DNA of 64,000 nucleotides from contig VZDJ01007753.1 in assembly GCA_008694505.1 (NCBI GenBank), forward strand, positions 13,394,853-13,458,852. Direction: 5' to 3'. The notes under the pieces are model-generated. The model was not told the origin of the DNA. It saw only the letters and a program-made list of their open reading frames with translations, and made no database searches. The translations under genes and the position numbers were made by a program. Positions 37,652-48,900 of this stretch are shown piece after piece. The DNA is from Cyanoderma ruficeps (lineage: Eukaryota > Chordata > Aves > Passeriformes > Timaliidae). Each line of letters begins with the position of its first letter. Within the stretch, counting starts at the first letter, position 1.

Positions 37652-37674
37652 CAAACAAACAAACAAACAAACAA
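37652..37674. repeat. (CAAA)n microsatellite
   Basis: Five to six CAAA units in the intergenic region. Confidence 0.9.
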
Positions 37675-40240
37675 GCTTAAAATGCCTGGTAAAAATAAAT
37701 ATTACTATGAAATTCTGGCATGGGAAGCATTTCTAACAGCCAAGGCTTAGCTCATCCTGGGGGGTAACCCAAAAAGGCCAGCAATTTTCATTCTTTGTTT
37801 CTACTTATCAAATATTCCTTGCAAACATAAGCTGCCAGACTCTGTTATCCATTAGACAAGGTGTCTGTGTGAGAAAATTATAAGAAGTAAATAGCTCTGT
37901 GTGTGTGCAAGAGAGCAGGCAGATCTAAGTGGGAGTGGGCTGTTGTGTCTGGGGATGAAGTGAAGCCCTAACTGTGATGGCTGCAGTGGCCAGCTCTTAT
38001 GGGAAAGGTGCATAACTTTCTGTGTGCAGAACAGACATTAATCACATGCAAAGTACTCTGAAAATATTTTGTCTTATAACTTCTGCACGGATAAACAAAT
38101 TATGGAATCAAGGGATAAAACCAACAAAATGAAAGAAAGAGGAGATCACAGATTCATTAAAATAGCGGAATTCATGCCAAACCATTTTTAATTCTGTCTG
38201 TTAGCTACACAAAAGGGCATTTGGAAAACAGCACTAGGGAATCCTGCCACTGTACAGGAGTTGCAGTCAAAATATTATTCCAGCAAAAGCACACAACTGT
38301 AGCCTGGTCACTCACTCCATAATATAAGAGGACATAGTGATGGATGTTTTTTCGTTTTTGCTACATGCATAAGGTGTTTTCAAGAGTAACACCTTCATGG
38401 AATCACTAGAGGAGAAGATAGAGATAGGACGATGACGATGATGGTTGGAGTACTTAGGAAGAGAAGGAGATCTGAGAGAGAATATAAACCAACTGAGACT
38501 GAAACAGTAAATGAAGATTATGATAATTAATTCTAAACAGACTAGAGGAAGCATGGCACATATTTCAGAATACAGTAAAAAATTAGGACCTAATTAAGTT
38601 TTATCTGAGGAATGTTTTTAAATTTTTCCTTTGATTTGTTAACTTTGTCATTCTAATTTCTATACCACAGCTAAACAGATTGACCATTCTGCATTTCAAT
38701 CTGATAATAACAGTACATATTAAGAAAATATCTTTAAGATTCTAACCATAAGTGTTAAATTTTACACTGTGTTAGTGAAGGAAGATGTGTTCCTTGAATA
38801 TGTGAAGTTTAGATGTGGATCAGAGTTTCTCTCAAATTCTGTCACAGAATCCATTTCTGATACTTACTAAACATACTCTGGTGTGCTCTAAGTTATGTGA
38901 AACAGAAACAAGAGAAACCTGTAATCTCTGTGACATGGTCTTCCCTGTGCATTAAAAGTGTTGGGTTTTGCTCACTCAAGTCTCTGATAGAGTTTCCAGC
39001 AACTCTACTGACCTAGAATGAAGCACAAATGGAAATGCAATACACAAACCCAGATTACCTTAAACTCTTGGAATGCTAATATCATGCTAATGTGTTAAGT
39101 TTCTAAAATCTTAAACTTGCAATGATATGGACACAAGTATGTGTGACTGGGAGGGAGGTCAGATGTGTGTGCATTCATGTGGGTGACTCATGTGAAGGGG
39201 GTGTGCGAGTCTGGATCTTGCTCCCACCTGCGCCTTTATTCAGGTCTCACCCAGTGAGGAGCAATTAATTTGTTCCCTCACTCACATTTATCAAGAGCTA
39301 GTATGACAGAGGGAGAGGTGTTAAGAGGTATCTCTGATTCAGCCACCTGATAGGAAAGCAGATGGTTGACATCTTATCAGAAACACTCAAGGGTTATATC
39401 TTGTTTGTGTTGGCAGTACTTGACAGACCCATCATGCCAATCAAGTATTAGAAGTGAATCATCTACAAAAAAGAAAACTCTCTTTATTGTTCTGTCTATA
39501 TTTTTACATTCCCATAGTGGCTTCTGTGAGCAAGAAAGGTGTGTGAGCTGAGAGAAAGATGTTTCTGTCTTTTACATCTATTCCCATGACTACTTGTTTC
39601 TTTACAGGCCCAATTTATGTATTCTAGGTTTTTTAAGAAAGGAAAAGTCAGCCCATTGAAGATATTCCACATACTGAGATATAAGGTCACCTTTCTTTCT
39701 GACTGTGTGATTGATTTTTACCACAAACTTTTTATCGGAGTACAGAGACTATTGATGACAAGCTACATTAATAGCTGGAAGTCGGAGAAAGACACAGGTC
39801 TTCAGTTCTTTAGAAAATGCTTCTCTGTGGAGTCAAAAATTAATTTAGGAGACACAACTTGCTACTTATCCATTTGAATGTGTTTGGGAAATAAAGGTTG
39901 CTAGGCTTCTGTCTTCAAACTGAGTTCTTCTTTTCAAATGTTCAAGAGAACATTTCTCTTTTAAGCTCTTCCTCTTTTCCTTTTTTTCTGTGCCAGACTC
40001 AAGGTATTTGAGCTGTGAAGTTCCTAAGGGTAGGCCATAGGCTACCTTTGCAATGCAGACATTGTGCAAGGCCTGGATAATTGCCATTTCACTGCAGGGA
40101 GGAGTCTCATCACAAATAGAAGAGGGTGTTTATTTGCATTATTTTTACACAGAGGATGTTAGGGAACCAGGAAAAGAAGGAGCAGAACCAGCTTTCAAAA
40201 ACACAGGAAGAGCTACCATCTCAAAGAAAACATCTCAAAA

Positions 40241-40324
40241 GTTTTGGTTTGGTCTGTTGGTTGGTTTTGGGGTTTTGTTTGTTTTGTTGTTTTTCTGGTT
40301 TTTGGGGGGTTGTTTTTCTATTTT
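40241..40324 (+). repeat. G/T-rich low-complexity tract
   Basis: An 84-base stretch made almost only of T and G on the plus strand, with separate G4 and G6 runs. Strong strand asymmetry; no coding meaning. Confidence 0.85.
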
Positions 40325-41394
40325 GAGAGTTAATTTACTTATGGTTTTGTTTCCTTTTTTAAATATTTTTTTTCCTAGAGTGGAAGATTAAAGGGCCTTG
40401 GAGGTTGATTTCTGTCCCCCCTTCTAGACACACATGAAAAGGGGTGGGGTTAGATGAATCTGTACTTTGGATGTTACATTACAAAGGACCTTTTGCAAGA
40501 TTCTTTGTATCTCAGCTTTAGAATGTAGCCATTTAATGTAATCTTTAGTTTTGCTGATCTGCACTGCAAAGTAGAATTAATAGTGGTCCTTGAGATGATC
40601 ATAAAGTTTCCCAAAACAAACGTGCAATTGGAATGTTTAGAAAGCAGCAGTTAAATGAAAGGTGAAGAAAATTAAGTAACACATAAACTCTGACCTGCTA
40701 ACCTGAATTTTATATTTTTGTAAATGAAAACAATTGTGGTAACGCTGTAGAAGATGGCATATGGTTTTATTAAGAATAAGTGAGCAGTAACTTGAGAAAC
40801 ACTGTAGGGGCCAATGGTGACAGTATTTGAATGTTTATGACACCTACGAGCATCTCTGGATACTCAGTAGTAGTGCCAGTACTCAGAAAACTTAAGGCAA
40901 CTAAGGAAAACGTGATAACATAATATATAAATCAATGGTAACATTTCCTTTAATGTATTTAACAGAGATACCTAATTTATAAACGAGGTAACCAGATGCA
41001 AAAGCTGTCAATCCCTCAGCTCTTTGGAAAATTAAACTATTTCTTTACATCAGTGAAGTTGGACACCCAACTTCAACAGTCCTATGTATGGGTAAAATCT
41101 GACTTTTAACTTACCTGGTAATCCAAGCTACCACGTCTTTAGTAGGTGGTATGGGAAGAGGAAACTGATGTGGGTAATGTACCAGTGAAATAACTAAAGA
41201 AATTGAAAGGGCCACTGGAAAATCTCATGGTCTAATACCAATGATTTTATCTTGAACTTAGAGCCCCATTGGGAATGTTTTGGTTATTTTCCTTGCTTTT
41301 CTGTTTATTTAGTGGAGCTCACTAGTAAACAAGAATTTGATCAATCACAGTGCAGAGTTTGTAATTATCTTTCCAGTTAGGATTTCCTGAACTA

Positions 41395-42620
41395 TATCCA
41401 TTGTAGAACCTAAGTTTGGTAGGGGTTCCAAAAGATCACCTAGTCCAGTCTGTACTGCATCAAGACTAAATATATCAAGGCTAGTACCAGCATGCTTATC
41501 AAATTGTGTTCTTCTAAAAATCCAGTAGAAGAGATTCTACAGTCGCCCTAGACAGTCTGCTCCATTGTTGAAAAATCCTCAGTTGGAATGCTGATCAGAA
41601 AAATCTTTTAAGCATTTCCTGTTGCAAGTAACGTTGACTCTTTCATGTCCTTCTACTGGAGCCATAGAGAATGGCTGATCAACATCTCTGTAATTAGCTC
41701 TTATAAATATCAGAAAGCTGCATCTGGCTTGAAGCTTTTATTTCATGACTAGGCATACCTAATTCTTTCAGCTTTGTCTCAAAGGGTTTGATTTGTACAT
41801 TTCTTGTTCTTATTATTTTCTTGTTTCTCTTCAGATGTTTTTATGTTTCTGTGTTGTTCAGGCAGGACCAGACACAGTATCCAAGTGTGGATTCAATAGT
41901 ATGTGAATTTAAGAAATCAAATTGTCTCATATGTGACACACCTGTTAAGGTGTTCCAGAATTCAGCACATTCCTGGCAGTGCTGCTGCACTATTGGTTGA
42001 TATTGTTTGTTTTCCTATGGTGCTGTGTTTCTGTCTAGTCCGAATTTCAGTGCAGTTTAATAATTTTTCATTCTGTTTCCCAAGAATAATATGTTTCCAA
42101 CTACTGTACTTTTCCTTGTTGGCTTTTGGACAACCTGACCAACTTGCCGATAGGATTTGGGGTGTCTGATCTCATCCTTCCTAGTGTTTTCAGCCCTTTG
42201 CCTTGGTTTTGAGGTTATCAGTTGTTGTAGCACGGATTTTACAAGCATAAATATTGCATCGTTTAAGTTGTCAGTGAACACAGTAGACAAAAACAGAACT
42301 CAGGATGTATCTTGAAACAGATCTGAAGTGCCTTTGCCTTTTGATGAATAATGACTCATGGCCACTGTGGTTTCCTTCTATCAGATGCTTGCACACCTTC
42401 CCCTAGCTGTATTTAAAATGTCGTTCTATGAAAGTGTCTTGTGAGATGATGCCAAAAGCCATACAAGGTGTATTGTGTCTGTTGCCTTCTGTTCACACAG
42501 TGAGCTTTACACTACTTAAAAAAGAGAACTTGGTTTAGCACAAATGAATTTTGCCCATTTTCCATGTGTTTTTCATTCTAGTAAATTAATTTGCTCTATC
42601 TCAAGTATTTAAAACACGAT
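41395..42620 (-). mobile_element. Ancient CR1-type LINE, antisense, heavily decayed
   Basis: Ordered blocks along 1.2 kb of plus strand match the complement of an old CR1 family: cctagtccagtctg (41439), ttctttcagctttgtctcaa (41763), gacacagtatccaagtgtgg (41871), an acaagcataaatattgcatc block (42241), gcacaccttcccctagctgt (42391) and a tgagatgatgccaaaagcc block near 42443. They run from the 3' UTR end through the distal RT region in the expected order. Divergence is high and no frame survives. Its condition suggests insertion long before the other CR1 copies in the window. Edges are approximate. Confidence 0.75.
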
Positions 42621-45600
42621 GGCTCCAAACCTTTCTGAACACAACAATTTAGGTACCCAATGTATCGTTCTCTTCTAGGAAACTTGAGATGTGGAGAAGC
42701 ATCTTTGCAATGAAAAGCTCATTTGAATCCTTTAAAGCACTTTGATAGGTAAGACTTAGACTATTTTTAATTTTTTTCCCTTTCTTTGTTTAAACCTCTT
42801 ATTAAGATCTTTGCAGTTTCAAAATAGATAAAGTGTATTTTCCGTAATGATCCTACCTTGTTCTGGTCTCTTTCTTTCTTCTTTTTTCCAATGACACCAT
42901 GTTCATGGTTGTCTTTTTCCTGACACGGGATTGTTACTTAAAATCATCCTAAAAATGATGCAAATTATTAGTATTATTTCATAGCACTTATTTTCTATCA
43001 TTGGATTGGTTTATTTCTTTAATGTTTCTTTTTGGAGGGGTGTGTATCTGAATTATGTCCCAAAATGGTTATTAGGATAATAGTCTTCTTCTTGTTCCAT
43101 TTATAATGACTGGTGGAGTTTTTTTTGCTTGGGCATGTTATCATATAAATTAATTGTTATTTATATTTTAATTACTTCTTTCTCATCTGTCTCACAATAC
43201 TTGAATTATATATCACTTATCAGTGATCTATAAATTATTGCAGGTTACTTTATGATGTTCTTCCCTCATAGGTGTGGGCAGAAGCAAGTACCTACACTGT
43301 GCATGGGTTGAAGTGTATTCTGATATTTACATAATTTTAAAGTTACTTGGTCTGAAAGAGGCAAGACCAAAGCATATGGTTAAATTTTACCAACATTATT
43401 TAGCAACTCTTCTGCTTTTACCATAAATATCCATTTTACACTCATTAATCTATTTTACAATTATTCCTCAAAGATCCCACATGTAATCAGGGCTATATTC
43501 AATCAAAATATTTATCAACAAGTAGGTAATTGAGAAGTTTATAATATAATTTTTCATCTGTTCATCTGCAACCTATTTAGGAGATTTTTTTGAAAGATAA
43601 TACTATGTGCTTCTCTAACATTTCACCAGGGGATTTCAAAATTACTAATAAGACAGAGATATAGTTTAAGGAAGTTGAGCTTAGAGAGGAAAGTGATTTA
43701 CCAGAATAAAGTGCAGGATGCAGAGGACTAGTAAACACACTTTAACAGAGTGGGTAAAAACATTTGTTCCCTGGGGAGAGAAGAACTGAAGAACTAACAA
43801 GTGAATTTATTTGTGTTTAGAACAATATTTTCCAAGAGGCTTTTGTTTCAAACACAGAAAAATACTCATCTCAAAAGCTGAGTGTTCCATGACCTAAGTA
43901 TATAATTATCAGGAAGTTCTGGGGCCTGTGTCTCTGCTTTATCACACTCAGTACTTCAGCACCTGAATTTCTAAAAGCTTCTGTGAGCCTAAAGTCAGAA
44001 GTACTCCTCTAAGTTATACTATCGGATGATCTAGCCTCAGCAGAGAATAGAAACTTAAATGAATTTTGGTTATGCTGCTCTGTATTTTGGGGAGATACAG
44101 TGAAGGTTTTGCATTCTAGCCAGTCAGCCAGTCAGTGTGAGGTTGTTGTTTCCTCTGTCTTAACTTTAACCCACTGTTTAGAATTCTTCCCCTTCAACCA
44201 TCTTAAACTCTGATCTCTCAGAGTTTATTACTTTACAATAATTGCATATACTTTCTGTGCCTCAGTCTGTCACTGATTCCAAGTCAACATTAGAAGTTTT
44301 TTAGTCTCTTCACCTCAACCAGTCCCACTTGACTACCTGTATTTGTTGTTACTCTTCTGCAACTTTGCACACTGCCTATCTTGCACTAACATGGATCTAT
44401 TCCTTCCTTGAAGCAGTGGTTCTGTCTATAAAGAAAAACATCTGCTTTTTTATAAAATTTTGGTAGCCATGTACTGTAGATTAAAACATGGTTTGCTGCT
44501 CACTGTTTCTTGTGGTGTTCCTGCTCTTGGGAGTTTTTCTTAGTGAAGCTGCATTGGATTATTTTCTCTTTTCACTGAGAACAATTTGTCAAGACTCAGT
44601 CCCTGTTTTAATTTTACGTTGACATTTTCAGTAATACCCCTTGTCTTCACCATTTTACACTTAATTAATAGGAGTGGCATAATTCTCTCAATCACATGCT
44701 GTGCCATTTTCTTGCTCTTGTGATTGTTTAAAGGATGAGATTAATTGCAGCCTCCTCTGGATTCATCCATGGGAAGGCTTTAAATAAGACCATTTCTGTT
44801 ACTGGCCCTTTGGTGTCAATTTGACAAAATTCTCATCTTCCCCTGTGGTCAGGGTTTGGACTATCCAAGTCAGCTTTCTGTTCAAGTTAATACTTTGAAA
44901 TCAACTGAGATTAATTATTTAACAACAGTTCCTTGCATTGTCTACCCTATGTATTAAAATGTCAAATCATACCAGAAAGATTATAAAACTTGCTCTAAGG
45001 GTGATCTCCAGTGAAAGCCTGTCTGCTTTTTAATGCAACACATAACAGAAGGCACATAAGCCAATTGTCCAAGTGTTAATTTCTATTCCTGCAGGAAAGG
45101 ACCTTAAATCTCTTTTTAGGGTACCTGATATTCGTACATAGTTAGCTATCTTCGGACACCGCGGCTCTAAGGAAAACACCAAATAGCAGAATATTGTCAC
45201 GAACGGAGGGAAAAACCAGACGTTTCTCATAGGTAGCAACATGCAAAGGGTTCGTGAATGTTTCCCTTTCGAAGGGAGTTTGGCAAACGTTGACGGGACG
45301 GGGAGAAGGGCTCTGCGATTTGTCCTGGGTACAGCTAGCTGCCACAGTCGGGAAGCTGTGGCAACGCGCTGGGACCGGAGGATACCGTGCAGCCCTGCGG
45401 CGGGCAGCCGAGAGCCCGGAGCAATGTTCCTTGGCGAGGCTGCGGGAGTTGGGACAGGGAGAGCCGACACCGACGGACCCGAGCACGGGAGCCGCTTTAG
45501 GAAGGGCTTCCCCGCCCGCACTGAGGGAGCCGTACCCGGGGCAAGGGCAGAGGGGGTCCGGGGGCTCTGGGCGACCCCAGCCAGGGGTCTCGCTGCGGTG

Positions 45601-45718
45601 ACGGGCGACGGCCCCACGGGGTGAGGAAGGGAGATGAGCGTTTCGCTCCGGAACCTCGGCCGCCAGACCGCCTCTGCCGCGCCGAAAGTTTTCGAAGTGC
45701 CTCGGCGCTGGGGGGAGC

Positions 45719-45774
45719 GGGGCGGGGGCTGCCCCGGCGGGGCTCCTCCTTCGGGGCCGGGCCTAGGCGGGCGG
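45719..45774 (+). promoter_or_regulatory. GC boxes (Sp/KLF-type) upstream of LRP4 start
   Basis: Two GC-box-like strings lie about 195 and 145 bases before the LRP4 ATG: GGGGCGGGGGC at 45719-45729 and AGGCGGGCGG at 45765-45774. They fit Sp1/KLF binding sites in a TATA-less CpG promoter. In a sequence this GC-rich, such matches also arise by chance. Confidence 0.45.
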
Positions 45775-45913
45775 AGCGGGGAGGGAGCCCCCGGCCCCGG
45801 AGTTGCCGCGGCTGCGGACGGAGCGAGCGGCGATCGTGCTGGGGTGCTCCGCGCAGGAGGAGCCCGCGACGTCGCTGCGGGCGGCCCGGGCGCGGGGCCG
45901 GGGCGCTGCCACC

Positions 45914-45998
45914 ATGAGGCGGCGGGGCGGGGGTTGTCTCCTGCCCGCGCCTCCGCAGCTCCTGCTGGTGCTGCTGGGAGCGCTGCTCCGCTCCAGAG
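45914..45998 (+). CDS. LRP4: LRP4 coding exon 1 (signal peptide)
   Basis: The exon starts at an ATG in a near-perfect Kozak context (gctgccaccATGa) and runs 28 codons plus one base to a strong donor, AG|GTAAGC (intron from 45999). The peptide begins MRRRGGGCLLPAPPQ and continues LLLVLLGALLRSR: a basic n-region, then a hydrophobic core of about 10 residues, i.e. a signal peptide. A phase-1 intron right after the signal peptide is typical of receptors built from LDL-receptor class A and EGF modules. The assignment to LRP4 rests on MRR...LL.GALL resembling the human start and on the divergent position next to CSTPP1. LRP4 is the muscle agrin receptor that activates MuSK at the neuromuscular junction and also modulates Wnt/sclerostin signalling. 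No in-frame ATG lies upstream in the open part of this frame. The exon alone could not identify the gene; context carries much of the call. Confidence 0.82.
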
Positions 45999-48900
45999 GT
46001 AAGCGGCTGCCGCGGCACGCTCTGCCCCGCGGCAGCGCGGGGGGCCCAGCCGCCGTCCCGGGCTCGGCGGCGCCGATCCGTGCCCGGGCGGAGAGCCCTG
46101 CCCGGCCGTGCCGCTCACCTGCCCGCGCCCGCCGGGCGGGGAACCCTGCCCCGCGCCGCCCCGCCGCCACCGCGCTTTGTCCGCACCCCGTCCCGCGCCC
46201 GGACGCGGGGCTCTCGCCTTCGCCGCGTCCCGGCGCGGCGGGCTGGAGCCGGCAGAGTGCCCCGGCAGGCCGGAGCGCGGGTCGCGGAGAGGCGCTGCCC
46301 TGGCCAGCGGGCTCTCCCCAGCGCGGAGTCCGCAGCGCCCACGCGGCCGCTGCCCCCCGCGGAAGTTTGGCGGCGGGCGCGGGCTTTGTTCCCGCGGTGC
46401 GAGCGGCGGGCCGGGCCGGGGCGGGCGCGCAGGTTGCCTCGCAGGCTGCCGTGCCCGGCGTGTCGGGACAGCCGCCGCTCCGGAGCAGGAATGCAGCCGC
46501 GCACCCGCCGCGACGGGCCCCTTAAAGGTACAGCCCGGCTCCGTGGTGGCGCCCCGGGCTACCTGCCTCGCCTCGGCGGGGACTGGGAGTCCTCCCGCAG
46601 CACCCTGGCACAGCGGGGCTAGAGCAGGAGTACCAAAAGTAGTGATGAGGGGAGGGTTTCGTTGCGCTCTTAGCGAGCCGGGAGGTAGTCCCATGAAGTC
46701 TCGCCATGAAGACTTCAGCTTTGTGGTTGCTCTGTCAACTAGCATCTGCTGTTTCTTCCTCTTGTGCGGTGGTTCTTGATTTTAAAGTGCGCTCGGTGGA
46801 GAAGAAAACATCTAAACAGTCCGCAAAATTGTTTGTAAAGGGTTAGAAGGCTTTTGGGTGAGGGGTGTGGAGAGGAGTTACGTACCTCATTTCTTTCCCT
46901 TCGCTACTTCGGCAGCTGCTGTATAATTTCACCCATCCGTTTTCTCCTGTGCTACTCTGAAATTACAGGAAACATTTGCAGTAGTGCTGCTGACCTCCAT
47001 CATTCTACAAGTATTGCCCCTGGGGCACAATCATAGGGAGTTTGGGTTTCAAGTAATATTATTTCTCTTCTAACAAGGAACCTAATTGCAGGCAGCTTTG
47101 AAGAATGTGCTACGCCAGCTTGGATAGACTGACTAGAGAGGGCTGTAGTTCCGTGTACCAGGAAATCTGTTTTTTTCGGAGCCAGAAGTACTCTTTGAGT
47201 TCCCAAATGCCACACAGATACTTAGCTGCCCTCTAGGAGTGAGAAGGATCTGAAAGATAGATCTTGGGGTAGGTACGGATCTGGATGTGTTTCATTTTGG
47301 CTGTTACCCAAGTGCTCCTGGTTAATGTGTCTGGGCTGTTAACAGCCATGTGGGGGATGTCTGATTGTAAAATGCAAGTTTACTAGTAGGTGGTTGTTCC
47401 TTGATGTCTCCAGGATGCTTTTTTTCTGGCAGCTTGTTTTTTCTCTTTCAAGTAGCTTTCCCATCAGTGCAGTTTTGTCTATCCTCTTGTCAGATGACTG
47501 TAAGTTTATGATTGGATGTGCCAGCTGCTTCCAGAAGTGAATATCCTCTTCATTGAAATATAAGGGAATAGGGACGCAATTTTTTTCCTATTTGAAGCAA
47601 GGAAAAACATGAGGCAATATCAGGATGGAGGTGGCAGAGAAAATGCCAAAATTTGTGATGAGTCAGTGTTCTTCCACTTAACTAGAAAATTTTCAAAGTT
47701 GTCCCTTAGAAGTACCAGCAGGGGTGGTGTGCAGCTTAACTGTCATGAGGCATCCACGGAAGCTGCCATGCCAAACAGGTAAATTGTTGGAAACACTTGG
47801 TCATTTACTACTCTGCCTCAGTACAGGAGAGAATAAAGCAAACAAGTCTGCAAGGCTGACCTTTGACTCTTGTAGTGGTTAGAGGCAGATCAAACTGGAG
47901 GAGTCTCTGCCAAAAAGACCCCAAACCAACAAAGGAGGTCTGCAAGTGTCTTGGGCTCTTGGAAAACTGTATTGCAGGTAAAAACACATATAGAGAGGGA
48001 ATTTAATGCTAATGTCATGTGCTGCTGGTGGCTGGAGTGAAGAAGGACCTGGTATTAAGATGGTCTGTGTTAGTATAAATACAGAATGTTACAGAACCTG
48101 TCTGGCTGATACGTTTGCTGTTCTGGCTCCTGGAGCTCTGCCAGAAAAATACATAGCTAATATCAGAGCTTTACTTTTGAAACATCTTGACTGCATTTTA
48201 TAGTTGGAAAGCTGAATGTGTTACTTCTGTAGAAGTGTTTTGCAGTGGGAATCACAATTTCTGCTGCCTGTGCTTGGCATTGCTATTAGTTCTACAGCTA
48301 TTAGCCAAGTGCAAAGCACTCATTTGGTTATTGTGAACTTGCAGCTGATAATGTTCTACTTCCTGGGTGTGCTGAGAGTGCCAGGGTTTGCTGATTATCA
48401 ATTTGGATGATATTCACCGATCTCTCGGTCACCCTGAATTATCTTGACTTTCTTTTTTCCAAAGTGGTGATGGCATTGAATTATATTCCCTGTATTTCTA
48501 AAATGAAGAGCAACATGCTGCAGGCAGGTGGTGTTTTTTTGTTGTTGTTTTGCTTTTGACAATTCTGTCTACTGAAACATAGTGGAAAAGCATATAGCAT
48601 ACATCTTCCAGTATGAAGTTAGTGTTACCATTTTATTTAGTGTATATAAGCAATTTTCTTTTATATTCCCTTTCTAGAAGCTTTCAGTTGTGTGCTATAG
48701 CGCTGTTTTCTCCAATAGAGAAAGTCTTCTTGCATCTTGGGAGTGTGGGTGTATGCAACAAGAAAATTAATAGGTGTGTAGTTACATAAAGTGCTTGCAT
48801 TTCCAGAGTGTCTTGTGAACCTTGAAGAGGGATATTCTCTTCCTATGGGCAACAAAATGTGATTTCAATATGCTTTTCTACATTGTATTCCTTGACGTTA

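Larger units (their letters stand above)
32741..45289. other. Intergenic region between divergent CSTPP1 and LRP4 promoters
   Basis: About 12.5 kb separating the two CpG islands. It holds two CR1 fragments (32890-33055 and 41395-42620) and several simple repeats (34344-34378, 37113-37140, 37652-37674, 40241-40324). I see no gene, although human LRP4-AS1 maps to the equivalent interval (recalled) and a non-coding transcript could not be recognised by eye. Any distal control elements shared by the two genes would be expected here. Confidence 0.75.
45290..46620 (+). promoter_or_regulatory. LRP4: CpG island spanning LRP4 promoter and exon 1
   Basis: About 1.3 kb of dense G+C with abundant CpG in an otherwise AT-rich region, covering the upstream region, exon 1 and the first 600 bases of intron 1 of the plus-strand gene. 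Edges are judged by eye. No TATA box is apparent, and the transcription start probably lies between about 45600 and 45900. An ATG at 45634 lies out of frame with the signal peptide and would act as an overlapping upstream frame only if transcription began further left. Confidence 0.85.

Noticed and set aside
45803..46525. 240-codon plus-strand frame containing the LRP4 signal peptide
   Set aside because: It reads through a strong GTAAGC donor at 45999 into intron 1. The part before 45914 has no ATG in frame.
46690..46716. Imperfect inverted and direct repeat (catgaagtct ... catgaagact)
   Set aside because: Too short and imperfect to distinguish from chance, and no element boundary is nearby.
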